Assembly (NCBI RefSeq): GCF_027853235.1
Contig: NZ_WKJG01000028.1
Coordinates: 1 to 35,612, forward strand
Direction of reading: 5' to 3'
DNA from: Aliibacillus thermotolerans
GTDB taxonomy: Bacteria > Bacillota > Bacilli > Bacillales > Marinococcaceae
Length of the DNA stretch: 35,612 bases
Below the pieces are notes generated by a model. That model had not been told where the DNA came from and made no database searches. It worked only from the letters and a program-made list of their open reading frames with translations. Below, one piece after another: positions 1 through 9,387 of the stretch; the stretch's first letter is position 1, and every line of letters begins with the position of its first letter. A program made the translations under genes and the position numbers.

Positions 1-132
1 ATAGTCTAAAAAGACAGTTAATTCATGTTTCAACAGCTGATTGATGGCTGTTTCCAAATGATAACGAAAAACTTCTTCGATATCTTGTTTTTGTGCTAGT
101 GCTTCGATTAAATCTGTAGTAAGATGAATCAT
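1..132 (-). CDS. IS256-family transposase, N-terminal 44 residues, cut by window edge
   Basis: The reading frame begins with ATG at 132 and is still open at position 1, so only the first 44 residues are visible. The start MIHLTTDLIEALAQKQDI followed by a helical stretch ending HELTVFLDY is the pattern I know from the N-terminus of IS256-group DDE transposases, in which a short helical region precedes the catalytic domain. An AGAGG ribosome binding site lies just upstream. No catalytic residues are in view, so the family call rests on this N-terminal resemblance. Whether the element is intact cannot be judged from here. Confidence 0.75.
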   Translation of the reverse strand, partial: MIHLTTDLIEALAQKQDIEEVFRYHLETAINQLLKHELTVFLDY

Positions 133-262
133 AGGGAAGACCTCTTTTCTGTGAATTTTGTAGGCTAACTTTATTCTACAGAAAGGGTCTTCCTTTTTCT
201 ATGAACATTATTTAGCGCATTTCTATTTACACAAAATATTTTACACTCTCTTTTTATCACTT
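1..262 (-). mobile_element. Left (transposase-proximal) end of an IS256-like element
   Basis: Upstream of the transposase start, the minus strand reads toward a sequence beginning GAGAGTGTAAAATATTTTG at about 262. This resembles IS256-family terminal inverted repeats. The other end is outside the window, so neither the exact boundary nor a target duplication can be checked. The element lies next to a stem-loop at 279-304. Confidence 0.6.
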
Positions 263-278
263 TACACTAAAAAATATA

Positions 279-304
279 GCCTCTAACGCTAAAACGTTAG
301 AGGC
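279..304 (-). terminator. Rho-independent terminator
   Basis: A perfect 10-bp stem (GCCTCTAACG with CGTTAGAGGC, 6-nt loop) is followed on the minus strand by TATATTTTTTAG. It would stop leftward transcripts before they enter the IS element. The gene it originally served is not obvious, because the intron fragment and tandem repeats now lie upstream. Confidence 0.7.
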
Positions 305-354
305 ATAACTTTACTCAAATAGTCGCTCTAAAAACCTTTTTAATTAATCAAAAA

Positions 355-414
355 CGAGTATACAACTTTTTTGTCGAGTATACGACTTTTTTGTTCAGTA
401 TACAACTTTTTTGT
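355..414. repeat. Three 20-bp tandem repeats
   Basis: Three units of exactly 20 bp (355-374, 375-394, 395-414) follow the pattern CGAGTATACAACTTTTTTGT, each differing by one to three bases. On the minus strand each unit reads ACAAAAAAGTTGTATAC, which resembles one arm of the pdh terminator stem nearby. The array begins where the remnant reading frame of the adjacent intron ends. No function is recognised. Confidence 0.85.
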
Positions 415-905
415 CACTTAACATCTTCCACGGAATTCACCGTTTCCCTCCTCAAGTGAGGTACTACGTTTTCTGTGTTCATCATGACTGACTGAATGCA
501 AAGGGCTATTCTCTCTTCATTGTTCAGTCCTTCCAAACCGTTCTAGACCGATTTGTACGATGACCTCTGCTGACTTCTGATGGTTCAGCTACTCCTCATG
601 AAGTAGGTTATGAAGGGTACTTCACGTATCCATCAGACCTCCCTGGTAAGGATGTCATCTTTCCTTCCATCTATCCGCTTCATTTACTCTGTATCACCTT
701 TGGCAGAAAGGACTTTGTTTTGTCTTGCAAACTCATCCAATGATACCTATCCTTGTATGAAGTTCGTGTTCCTCGAGACCTAGTTTCGCGCCCACTTCCT
801 TCAGATTCCGCGTCGCCACGGACACCCTTGCGTTAAGCTAACCACTACTTCTGCCTTCGTGGCTCGGGACTCTCACCCTATAGATTACACCCATGCCAGG
901 CGCAC
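414..905 (-). mobile_element. Group IIC intron, 5' fragment (domains I-III and start of IEP frame)
   Basis: On the minus strand, position 905 begins GTGCGCCTGGCATGGGTG, the typical 5' end of a group II intron. The following 450 nt resemble the domain I-III sequence of group IIC introns such as the Oceanobacillus iheyensis intron (for example AAGGCAGAAGTAGTGG and ACGCAAGGGTG). A short frame at 485-414 encodes 23 residues beginning MMNTENVVPHLRR and then stops. I read it as the remnant start of the intron-encoded reverse transcriptase. No domain V or VI is present, so this piece cannot splice on its own. The first base lies directly after the T-tract of the pdh terminator, the preferred insertion site of class C introns. 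Confidence 0.85.
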
Positions 906-908
906 AAG

Positions 909-948
909 AAAAAAGTTGTCATTCGATAGAAAGAATGACAACTTTTTT
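909..948 (-). terminator. pdhABCD operon terminator
   Basis: A perfect 16-bp stem, AAAAAAGTTGTCATTC with its complement and an 8-nt loop, begins 3 nt after the pdhD stop codon. The A and T tracts lie inside the stem, so it could act in both directions. The group IIC intron fragment begins 3 nt beyond the stem. Confidence 0.92.
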
Positions 949-951
949 CCT

Positions 952-2367
952 TTATTTTGCTATGTGAATTGGTGTTCCAAGGGCAACTTCTGCCGTTTCC
1001 ATTGTAATTTCGCCTAAGGTTGGATGCGCATGAATGGTCATCGCAATGTCTTCTGCAGTCATACCGGCCTCGATGGCAAGACCTGCTTCCGCAATCATAT
1101 CTGAGGCGTTTGGTCCAGCAATTTGCGCTCCTATGACTAATCCATCTTCTTTTCTTGTGACGAGCTTCATAAATCCATTGGCATCATTTAGTGATAACGC
1201 TCGTCCATTTGCTTGGAACGGGAATTTCGCAGCTACCACATCAAAACCGGCATCTTTCGCTTCTTTTTCCGTGTAGCCTACGCTTGCCAGTTCAGGCTCC
1301 GAAAAAACAACCATAGGGATTCCTAAATAGTCGACAGCAGATGCTTCCCCACTGATTGCTTCCGCCGCTATTTTTCCTTCGTAGGAAGCTTTATGAGCAA
1401 GCTGTGGACCAGGTACAATGTCACCAATGGCATAAATATTTTTCTTATTTGTGCGACATTGTTTATCTACTTGAATGTATCCTTTATCGTCCATTTCCAC
1501 ACCTATCTGTTCTAACCCTAATTCACTAGTATTTGGCTTACGACCAACGGAAACGAGTAAGTAGTCTCCTTCAAACGTTTTTTCTTCCCCTTTGACTTCT
1601 GCTTTCACGGTGACTCCGTTATCTGTTTCTTCCACAGATTGTGCAAAAGCTTGCGTTTCAATATTGACACCTTTTTTCTTTAAATTCCGTTGAACAAGTT
1701 GTGCCATTTGTTTTTCAAAGCCGGTCAGAATGCGTTTTTCACCTTCTAAAACGGTTACTTTGGCACCTAAGTTTGCATACGCTCCAGCCAGCTCAATACC
1801 AATATAGCCGCCGCCAATCACTACTAAATGCTCTGGAACCTCTGACAAAGACAAGGCACCGGTAGAGTTAATGACGCGATCACTATATGGAAAGTTTGGC
1901 AATTCAATTGGAGAAGATCCAGTGGCAATAATACAGTTTTTAAATTTGTATGTTTGGGAAGAATATTCATCTGTAGAAACTTTTACCGCATTTTCGTCGG
2001 AAAAATAAGCTTCTCCTTTCACCACTTCCACTTGATTTGCTTTCAATAAGCTTTCCACGCCACCGGTTAACTTTTGAACGATTCCGGACTTCCATTCTTG
2101 TAATTTAGAAAAATCTAACGTTGCTTTTTCGGTCGCAATCCCCATATCCGGAGCACCTTCTGAAGCGTGATTGTAGCGATGTCCCGCTTCAATCAATGCT
2201 TTAGATGGGATACAACCAACGTTTAAGCATACGCCACCGACTGCATCTTTTTCCACAATCGTTACTTTTTGTCCGAGTTGTGCTGCGCGAATTGCGGCCA
2301 CATACCCTCCTGGACCTGACCCAATAATAAGTGTATCTACTTCTTCTGCAAAATCTCCTACAACCAT
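952..2367 (-). CDS. pdhD: Dihydrolipoyl dehydrogenase, E3 of pyruvate dehydrogenase
   Basis: This flavoprotein reoxidises the dihydrolipoyl groups of the E2 core with NAD+. The 471-residue length is typical. The N-terminal FAD-binding motif [10 protein letters not shown] starts near residue 17. The redox-active pair is C47 and C52 in [14 protein letters not shown] second nucleotide-binding motif, [13 protein letters not shown], lies mid-protein. The C-terminal catalytic dyad is H448 (in HAHPTLGE) and E453. The start codon is ATG, with its GGAGGG site formed by the last codons of pdhC and a 4-nt intergenic gap, so the two genes are probably translationally coupled. It is the last gene of the operon and is followed by a strong terminator. 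Confidence 0.97.
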   Translation of the reverse strand: MVVGDFAEEVDTLIIGSGPGGYVAAIRAAQLGQKVTIVEKDAVGGVCLNVGCIPSKALIEAGHRYNHASEGAPDMGIATEKATLDFSKLQEWKSGIVQKLTGGVESLLKANQVEVVKGEAYFSDENAVKVSTDEYSSQTYKFKNCIIATGSSPIELPNFPYSDRVINSTGALSLSEVPEHLVVIGGGYIGIELAGAYANLGAKVTVLEGEKRILTGFEKQMAQLVQRNLKKKGVNIETQAFAQSVEETDNGVTVKAEVKGEEKTFEGDYLLVSVGRKPNTSELGLEQIGVEMDDKGYIQVDKQCRTNKKNIYAIGDIVPGPQLAHKASYEGKIAAEAISGEASAVDYLGIPMVVFSEPELASVGYTEKEAKDAGFDVVAAKFPFQANGRALSLNDANGFMKLVTRKEDGLVIGAQIAGPNASDMIAEAGLAIEAGMTAEDIAMTIHAHPTLGEITMETAEVALGTPIHIAK

Positions 2368-2371
2368 TTCG

Positions 2372-3637
2372 TTATCCCTCCATTAGTAATAATTCCGGAT
2401 CGTGTAATAAGCGTTTCACGTGATTTAACGCTTCTTGTGCAGTGACGCCATCAATGAGACGGTGGTCATAACTTAAAGATAGTGCAAGCATCGGTGCAAT
2501 GACAACTTCTCCGTCTTGAACGACTGCTTTTTCTTCGATGCGTCCGATACCTAAAATCGCAACTTCCGGGTGATTAATCACCGGTGTAAACCATTGACCT
2601 CGAGCTGAACCTACGTTAGAAATAGTGCACGTTCCGCCACTCATTTCTTCATTGGTTAACTTACCATCCCGAGCCTTCGTTGCGAGTTCATGGATCTCAT
2701 CTGCCAGCATAAAAATCGATTTCCGATCCGCATCTTTAATCACTGGAACGACCAAGCCTCTTTCAGTGTCTGCTGCAATACCAATATTATAATACTTTTT
2801 GTACACAATTTCTTCATTTTCATCATCAATAGATGCATTTAATGTCGGATATTCTCTTAAAGCGGAAGTTAACGCTTTAACTACATACGGCAAGTAAGTT
2901 AATTTAATGCCTTTTTCCGCAGCAACTTCTTTATATTTTTTTCTGCTTTGAACGAGTCGGGTGACGTCTACTTCATCCATATGAGTAACATGTGGAGCGG
3001 TCTGTTTCGATTTCACCATGGCAGTGGCAATTGCTTTTCGAATGCCCTTCAGTGGAGCTCTTTCCTCCAACAGCGCCGGATCTCTAGAAACTTGAGTCGA
3101 TTCAAGAGAGGCAGTTTCTCTCGCTTCTATTTCTTCTTTCTCTTGATCACCTGCTAAGTAACGTTCAATGTCTTCTTTTAAAATGCGACCATTTTTTCCA
3201 CTGCCCGTTACTTTTTCAATTTGTACTCCTTTTTCTCTTGCAAACTTACGAACTGACGGCATGGCGATAACTCTTTTCTTCTCATCTGCAACGGGTTCTT
3301 CTTGTGCTTCATCCTGTTTACTATCTTCTGTTGAGGCTTTTTCTTTCGGTTCTGCCTCACTTGATGTGTCTTCGCTGTCCTCGGATGGAGCATCTTCGCT
3401 ACCGTCATCAATGACGACAATTACATCACCAACGACTGCTGTTTCGCCTTCATCTACTTTTACTTCCTTCACTATCCCTTCCACTGGGGAAGGGATTTCC
3501 ACGACCGCTTTATCGTTTTGAACTTCACACAGTGTATCATCCTCCTGCACTTCATCACCTGCTTTGACAAACCACTTCACGATTTCGCCTTCGTGAATCC
3601 CTTCGCCAATATCCGGGAGCTTAAATTCAAATGCCAC
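2372..3637 (-). CDS. pdhC: Dihydrolipoyl acetyltransferase, E2 of pyruvate dehydrogenase
   Basis: E2 forms the core of the complex and transfers the acetyl group from lipoyl to CoA. There is a single lipoyl domain at residues 1-80, with lipoylated K43 in VQNDKAVVE. An acidic Ser/Glu/Asp-rich linker follows (about 80-122), then a peripheral subunit-binding domain (about 125-161, [13 protein letters not shown]), then the catalytic domain. H392 and D396 in SYDHRLIDG are the catalytic residues. The start is GTG at 3637, with AAAGGAGG 8 nt upstream. The gap of 80 nt after pdhB is the longest inside the operon and shows no clear terminator. Confidence 0.97.
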   Translation of the reverse strand: MAFEFKLPDIGEGIHEGEIVKWFVKAGDEVQEDDTLCEVQNDKAVVEIPSPVEGIVKEVKVDEGETAVVGDVIVVIDDGSEDAPSEDSEDTSSEAEPKEKASTEDSKQDEAQEEPVADEKKRVIAMPSVRKFAREKGVQIEKVTGSGKNGRILKEDIERYLAGDQEKEEIEARETASLESTQVSRDPALLEERAPLKGIRKAIATAMVKSKQTAPHVTHMDEVDVTRLVQSRKKYKEVAAEKGIKLTYLPYVVKALTSALREYPTLNASIDDENEEIVYKKYYNIGIAADTERGLVVPVIKDADRKSIFMLADEIHELATKARDGKLTNEEMSGGTCTISNVGSARGQWFTPVINHPEVAILGIGRIEEKAVVQDGEVVIAPMLALSLSYDHRLIDGVTAQEALNHVKRLLHDPELLLMEG

Positions 3638-3717
3638 TACGTTAGCCTCCTTTGGTTTTCGTTATTCTTTTCTCTATCCGTTTTTCCATCTCATCAAACA
3701 GTCGAAAGGTTGTCCAT

Positions 3718-4695
3718 TTAGAAGTCCAATGATGCTTTTACTTTTTCGATAATGTCTTCTTCTCCAGGAATCCACTCGTCTTCCACCTCTGCAAAGGCAT
3801 ATACGGTGTCTGGAGCAGTAACACGCATCACTGGTGCTTCTAAGTGTAAAATAGCGCGCTCACTAATCTCTGCTGAAACATTTGCTGCTATTCCTGCTTG
3901 CCGCTGTGCTTCTTGTACGACAATTGCTCGATTTGTTTTCTTTACTGACTCAATTACCGTTTCTACATCGAGTGGACTAATGGTACGCAAATCGACAATT
4001 TCGGCGTCAATTCCTTCTTCTTCTAGTTGATCCGCCGCTCTTAATGCGGTATGAACCATTGCCCCGTAAGTGACAATCGTCACATCTTTTCCTTCTCTTT
4101 TAATGTCAGCTTTTCCGATTTCTATCGTGTATTCTTCTTCCGGTACTTCTTCACGGAAAGAACGGTACAATTTCATATGTTCTAAAAAGATGACCGGGTC
4201 GTTATCACGAATCGCAGAGATAAGTAAACCCTTTGCGTCATAAGGAGTAGATGGAATAACAACTTTTATACCTGGGGTTTGTGCCATTAATCCTTCCAAA
4301 CTATCGGCATGAAGTTCAGGCGTTTTTACCCCTCCACCGAACGGTGAACGAATCGTGATGGGAGAATGATAATGACCGCCGGAGCGATAGCGCATGCGTG
4401 ACATTTGACCAGCGATTCCATCCATTGTTTCAAAAAGGAAGCCAAAAAATTGAATTTCCATGACGGGACGGAAACCCGTGAGCCCAAGCCCAATCGCAAG
4501 ACCGGTAATTCCCGATTCCGCAAGAGGAGTGTCAAACACTCTTTCCTCGCCAAATTCTTTTTGCAAACCTTCTGTCGCACGAAACACTCCGCCGTTTTGT
4601 CCCACGTCTTCCCCAAAGACGAGGACATTTTCATCGTTTTTAAGCTCCGTACGCATCGCATCTGTAATTGCTTGAATCATTGTCATTTGCGCCAT
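3718..4695 (-). CDS. pdhB: Pyruvate dehydrogenase E1 beta subunit
   Basis: With PdhA this forms the thiamine-diphosphate-dependent E1 tetramer that decarboxylates pyruvate and acetylates the E2 lipoyl group. The 325-residue length is normal. The transketolase-like pyrimidine-binding domain is visible in [13 protein letters not shown] and [18 protein letters not shown], and the C-terminal transketolase domain in [11 protein letters not shown]. The start follows the pdhA stop codon after 3 nt, and its AAGGAG site lies inside the end of pdhA. Coupled translation would match the subunit stoichiometry. Confidence 0.97.
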   Translation of the reverse strand: MAQMTMIQAITDAMRTELKNDENVLVFGEDVGQNGGVFRATEGLQKEFGEERVFDTPLAESGITGLAIGLGLTGFRPVMEIQFFGFLFETMDGIAGQMSRMRYRSGGHYHSPITIRSPFGGGVKTPELHADSLEGLMAQTPGIKVVIPSTPYDAKGLLISAIRDNDPVIFLEHMKLYRSFREEVPEEEYTIEIGKADIKREGKDVTIVTYGAMVHTALRAADQLEEEGIDAEIVDLRTISPLDVETVIESVKKTNRAIVVQEAQRQAGIAANVSAEISERAILHLEAPVMRVTAPDTVYAFAEVEDEWIPGEEDIIEKVKASLDF

Positions 4696-4698
4696 AGC

Positions 4699-6013
<1,315 letters not shown>

Positions 6014-6041
6014 AATATACTACAATGAATTCTTTCGTCAA
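6014..6041 (-). promoter_or_regulatory. Predicted sigma-A promoter of pdhABCD
   Basis: On the minus strand a -35 box TTGACG (6041-6036) and a -10 box TATATT (6019-6014) are separated by 16 nt. Both are close to consensus, and they lie between the end of ykyA and pdhA, oriented toward pdhA. Confidence 0.6.
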
Positions 6042-6149
6042 TCCTTTTTGCTCACACGATTTGAAATAATGTTTTGTTTTAAAATAGACGTTGTTTTTCT
6101 GAAACTGTTATATATCATTTTAATGTATTTGTTATACAGTTTTTCGTTT

Positions 6150-6836
6150 TCATTTTTCCTCATGCTTTTCTGTATCTTTCGTTTCTTTCATTTTTACTTG
6201 AAAACCTAATTCTTCATATAACTCCGTCTTTACTTCATTAAACGCTTTCGTAGCGTCATTAAATGTTTGCTGATCTTCTTCTACTTGCTCATATATATCA
6301 TTTATCGCTTGAACTTGCTCCTTTAACTCTTCCATTGTCAATTCCTCATTTGTCATGCTTTCATACAATTGAATATCTTTTTCAATTCCTTCCACGTATC
6401 TATCATGCAAAGAAAAATACGCGTTTTCTCTTTCCTTAATCCATCGTTTCATTTCTAAAACGATCGACTCTTCTACTGTTTGAAGTTCATCCATTGCGTC
6501 TTTTGCCGTTTCATACTGTTCGAAAGCTTCTTTCATGATTTGTTTTTCTTGTTCCAATAACTGCGTTCGTTCTTCTGCTAATGAAATGGCTTCTTCGACC
6601 AACGTCGTTATTTTTTCCATCTCCTCTACCGGAAGCGTCACCATTTGTTCATATATTTCTACTTCTTCCTTTTCTAATGCAATAAAGGAAGCGCTTTCTT
6701 CTTGAAAGGTTGTTTCTACCTGTGCTCCTTCTTCTAAATAGTTGTACACTTTCTCTTCTGGAGAATGATGACAACCGATAAACAAGAGACTAGTCATAAA
6801 GAAAATACAAATAAACACGATTCGATGATTGCTCAC
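6150..6836 (-). CDS. ykyA: YkyA-family putative cell-wall-binding lipoprotein
   Basis: A basic N-terminus and a hydrophobic stretch end in the lipobox LFIGC, so the mature protein is probably a membrane-anchored lipoprotein. The rest is highly charged, with long Glu-rich helices ([19 protein letters not shown]), consistent with the YkyA family of helical lipoproteins. The gene symbol rests on this architecture plus its position directly upstream of pdhA, as in Bacillus. The start is GTG at 6836, with GGAGGAGG 6 nt upstream; longer versions lack a binding site. Molecular function is unknown. Confidence 0.75.
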   Translation of the reverse strand: MSNHRIVFICIFFMTSLLFIGCHHSPEEKVYNYLEEGAQVETTFQEESASFIALEKEEVEIYEQMVTLPVEEMEKITTLVEEAISLAEERTQLLEQEKQIMKEAFEQYETAKDAMDELQTVEESIVLEMKRWIKERENAYFSLHDRYVEGIEKDIQLYESMTNEELTMEELKEQVQAINDIYEQVEEDQQTFNDATKAFNEVKTELYEELGFQVKMKETKDTEKHEEK

Positions 6837-6935
6837 AATGTTCCTCCTCCACCATAAAACGATTAACGGTATCATCATATCTTATTCAATAAATGGAAGC
6901 AACGAAGTTCTAGGGAAAGCGAGTGGGCTTTCACT

Positions 6936-6963
6936 TTTGAATGAAACGGGTTTTTGTTATACT
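6936..6963 (+). promoter_or_regulatory. Predicted sigma-A promoter of def
   Basis: A -35-like TTTGAA (6936-6941) and a -10 TATACT (6958-6963) with a 16-nt spacer lie about 50 nt upstream of the def start. Confidence 0.5.
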
Positions 6964-7014
6964 AAAAAGAAAGAAAATGGACTGTTATGTTACTGTTGTT
7001 TAGGAGGAGTACAC

Positions 7015-7554
7015 ATGATTACGATGAAAGATATCGTGCGAGAAGGGCATCCTGCATTAAGAAAAATTTCTGAAGAAGTACGACTCCCTCCTTCAGAAGA
7101 AGATAAAAAAATACTAGAAGAAATGCTGACCTTTTTAAAAAATAGCCAAGACCCTGAAATCAGCAAAAAATATGGGCTTCGTGCCGGAGTAGGACTTGCG
7201 GCACCCCAACTTGCCATTAATAAACGCATGTTTGCGATGCATGTGACCGATGAAAAAGATCGCCTCTATAGTTATGGCTTTTTTAATCCTAAAATTGTCA
7301 GTCATTCGGTCGAAGAAACTCATTTAGAAAATGGAGAAGGCTGTCTCTCTGTTGACAGGGAAGTACCCGGTATTGTTCCACGATACAAACGAATTACTAT
7401 TGAAGCTGTCACTTTAGAAGGAGAAAAAGTGAAGTTACGCCTTCGCAATCTACCCGCTATCGTCTTTCAACATGAACTTGACCACTTAAACGGCATCATG
7501 TTTTATGATCGGATTGAAGGCTATCAAGATCAATTTAAAAAAGAGCTACCATAA
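7015..7554 (+). CDS. def: Peptide deformylase
   Basis: This metalloenzyme removes the formyl group from the N-terminal methionine of new proteins. All three family motifs are present: [15 protein letters not shown] (metal-ligand cysteine) and QHELDHLNG (HExxH-type metal site). The start ATG at 7015 has GGAGGAG 6 nt upstream, giving 179 residues. An in-frame extension back to 6829 would overlap the promoter and is rejected. By neighbourhood it corresponds to the defB copy of Bacillus. Its terminator is the first hairpin of the repeat element that follows immediately. Confidence 0.96.
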   Translation: MITMKDIVREGHPALRKISEEVRLPPSEEDKKILEEMLTFLKNSQDPEISKKYGLRAGVGLAAPQLAINKRMFAMHVTDEKDRLYSYGFFNPKIVSHSVEETHLENGEGCLSVDREVPGIVPRYKRITIEAVTLEGEKVKLRLRNLPAIVFQHELDHLNGIMFYDRIEGYQDQFKKELP

Positions 7555-7556
7555 AA

Positions 7557-7935
7557 AGGAGCTGTCCAAAAAGTCATTATTGGTGACTTTTTGGACATTT
7601 TTTTGTTATCGCTTCATCAAAAATTGCTTCTGGAAACGTCTCTTGGCCGAATAGGCATGTTTCCAACACCAAATGGTTGATGGAAGTAAGTCATGGATGG
7701 GTCATGCTATCGTTTCATATAAAAATAGCTAATGGAAGCAAGCCATGAATGGATCATAACACTGTTTCATTCAAAAATGTCTGATGAAAGCAAGTTATGA
7801 ATCGCTCATGCCACCGTTTCATTCAAAAATAGTTTGAGGAAACAAGCTATGAACGGATCATGGCACCGTTTCAGCGCTAAATGATTGTTGAAAGGAACGC
7901 TCGATTTATTTTTCAGGACTTATTAGACAGCCTCT
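7557..7935. repeat. MITE-like dispersed repeat, copy A (about 375 bp)
   Basis: The element fills the whole gap between the convergent def and HAD genes and has a close relative at 27949-28318. Its ends form an imperfect terminal inverted repeat: AGGAGCTGTCCAAAAAGTC at the left, and on the opposite strand AGAGGCTGTCTAATAAGTC at the right. The left end also forms a perfect 13-bp hairpin (GTCCAAAAAGTCA with its complement, 7-nt loop, 7564-7596) followed by ATTTTTTTG, which would terminate def. Next comes a nested inverted repeat (TGGAAAC ... GTTTCCA, 7631-7665), then three 52-bp tandem units starting GTTTCAT. No open frame fits the 52-bp period, so this is not protein-coding DNA. Confidence 0.85.
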
Positions 7936-7937
7936 TT

Positions 7938-8714
7938 TTATAACAGCTGTAACTTTTTCAAACCGTTCACAATCCCATCTTCATTGACGTGTGTTGTAAC
8001 AAAATCCGCACTTTCCTTCACAGCATCCACTGCATTCCCCATCGCAACGCCCACTCCTACTTCTTGAATCATTTCCACATCATTCAGCCCATCTCCAAAT
8101 GCTGCTGTTTCTTCCATGGAATATCCAAGATGAGAAACGATGGAACGAATTCCTTCTGCTTTCGATTGCCCAAAAGGTAAAATATCAATAGAGTATCGAT
8201 GCCAACGTACAAAATGAAACATTCGGTATGTATTTCGATACATTTGTTCCTCTTTTTCATTGCAAAAAATCAATGCCTGATATATTTCCTTGTTTTTATA
8301 AAAATCTTTTTGCACCGGCGGATACGGCATTTTTAAATATCCTAAACTTTCCGCTACCGCTTCATGATTTCCCGTATCAGCAGCAGCACTATTGCCATCT
8401 AAAAAAACCATCGGATGCTCATTTTCTTGTGCTTCTCGTTGAAGTCGTTCCAACCATTCTGTGGAAAGAGGCTTTTTGGAAATAACTTCCCCATGAAGGG
8501 CGACATATGAGCCGTTAAACCCTACATATGTATCAATTTCTAATTCTTTTTGCAATGTTTCAAACATAAAGGGCGCTCTTCCTGTTGCAATTCCAACGTG
8601 AATCCCGTCTTTTTTTATGGCTTGAATTGCTTTTTTCGTAGCAACAGGCATTTTCATTTCTTTTGTAAATAATGTGCCATCAATATCAAAAAAGACAATT
8701 TTAGGCTTCTTCAT
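7938..8714 (-). CDS. ykrA: Cof-type HAD-superfamily phosphatase (YkrA-like)
   Basis: A haloacid dehalogenase-type hydrolase of 258 residues. Motif I, FFDIDGTLF, carries the nucleophile Asp. Motif II is GIATGRAPF. Motif IV, AAFGDGLNDVEMIQ, binds Mg2+. The cap region between motifs II and III is the Cof type (IIB), whose members usually dephosphorylate sugar phosphates or cofactors; the substrate here cannot be told. The start is ATG at 8714, with GAAGGAGG about 10 nt upstream, rather than the longer in-frame ATG at 8756. The symbol is from length and neighbourhood with rpoY-rnjA. Confidence 0.8.
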   Translation of the reverse strand: MKKPKIVFFDIDGTLFTKEMKMPVATKKAIQAIKKDGIHVGIATGRAPFMFETLQKELEIDTYVGFNGSYVALHGEVISKKPLSTEWLERLQREAQENEHPMVFLDGNSAAADTGNHEAVAESLGYLKMPYPPVQKDFYKNKEIYQALIFCNEKEEQMYRNTYRMFHFVRWHRYSIDILPFGQSKAEGIRSIVSHLGYSMEETAAFGDGLNDVEMIQEVGVGVAMGNAVDAVKESADFVTTHVNEDGIVNGLKKLQLL

Positions 8715-8768
8715 TTTCGCTTGTCCTCCTTCAATCCAATGTTCATTATCTCCCATTTCTCCGTGAAA

Positions 8769-8818
8769 AAAAAGTCCGAACCTTTCCCATCATTTGTTAA
8801 GTAATAAACGGACTTTTT
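8769..8818. terminator. Terminator-like stem-loop between divergent genes
   Basis: A 10-bp stem, AAAAAGTCCG with CGGACTTTTT, encloses a 30-nt loop. It lies between the HAD gene (leftward) and the small frame at 8861 (rightward), so it sits in 5' rather than 3' regions. It may be a relic terminator or an attenuator. Confidence 0.45.
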
Positions 8819-8860
8819 CGGTAAGACTAAACAAAAAGAAAGAAGAAAGGAGAGGTCTCT

Positions 8861-8938
8861 ATGTTAAGAAAATGGCGAAAGAAGTTATTGAAATCATGCA
8901 AACATTTACTTCCTCCTCATCGCAAAGTACCGGCATAA
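8861..8938 (+). CDS. Candidate 25-residue basic peptide
   Basis: The frame MLRKWRKKLLKSCKHLLPPH ends in RKVPA and stops at 8938. It has a strong ribosome binding site, AAGGAGAGG, 6 nt upstream. Of 25 residues, 9 are Lys, Arg or His in the first 16, with a Trp and a Leu-rich face. The peptide could be membrane-associated or nucleic-acid-binding, but neither is shown. I do not recognise the family. The strong binding site in a 420-nt gap is the main reason to list it. Confidence 0.45.
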   Translation: MLRKWRKKLLKSCKHLLPPHRKVPA

Positions 8939-9103
8939 ATGATTTTTCCTTCTCTCCATCACTATACATTTGAAAATCACAATAAAATCAAGTACAATTT
9001 CTTCGTCGAATATGATGAACGTATAAATAACACAACGATATAGATGAAAATAACTCGGTATTGTTTTATAATGTAAAGCATATACGTTGTTCGCTATGTG
9101 GAG

Positions 9104-9134
9104 ATGCGTACCTGGAGTGAGCTACAGGTCGCAT
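9104..9134 (+). promoter_or_regulatory. Hairpin in the rpoY-rnjA leader
   Basis: A -10-like TATAAT lies at 9067-9072. Downstream, the leader forms ATGCG-T-ACCTG pairing with CAGGT-CGCAT: ten base pairs with one bulged T and a 10-nt loop. It ends about 40 nt before rpoY. There is no T-tract after it, so it is not a standard terminator; a 5' stabilising or regulatory structure is possible. Confidence 0.5.
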
Positions 9135-9174
9135 TCTTTATGTAATAAAAAATACAAAAAAAGGAGAGAAGGAA

Positions 9175-9384
9175 ATGATTTACAAAGTTTGGTATCAAAA
9201 AAACCAAGATGAAATTCCAGTCCGGGAAAACACCGATGCCCTCTTTATTGAAGCATCTTCAGAAAAAGAAGTACGGCAAAAGCTTGCGAAAAAAAATTAC
9301 ATTATCGAATATATTGAGCCGGTGTCAGAAGCTTACCTTGAATATGAAAAGAAAACGAATAATTTTAAATTGGAGAACATATAA
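9175..9384 (+). CDS. rpoY: RNA polymerase epsilon subunit
   Basis: A 69-residue protein beginning [19 protein letters not shown], matching the small epsilon (omega-1) subunit found on Firmicute RNA polymerase. The ribosome binding site AAAGGAGAG precedes the ATG. The stop codon is 3 nt before rnjA, the conserved rpoY-rnjA arrangement, which links the transcription machinery to an RNA-decay enzyme in one transcript. Confidence 0.93.
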   Translation: MIYKVWYQKNQDEIPVRENTDALFIEASSEKEVRQKLAKKNYIIEYIEPVSEAYLEYEKKTNNFKLENI

Positions 9385-9387
9385 AGC

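Noticed and set aside
6829-7014. Longer start for peptide deformylase
   Set aside because: It would run through the promoter; ATG at 7015 has an ideal binding site and gives the family length.
7557-7935. CRISPR array in the 52-bp repeats
   Set aside because: There is no conserved repeat alternating with unique spacers; whole 52-bp units are similar to each other, and no cas genes are present.
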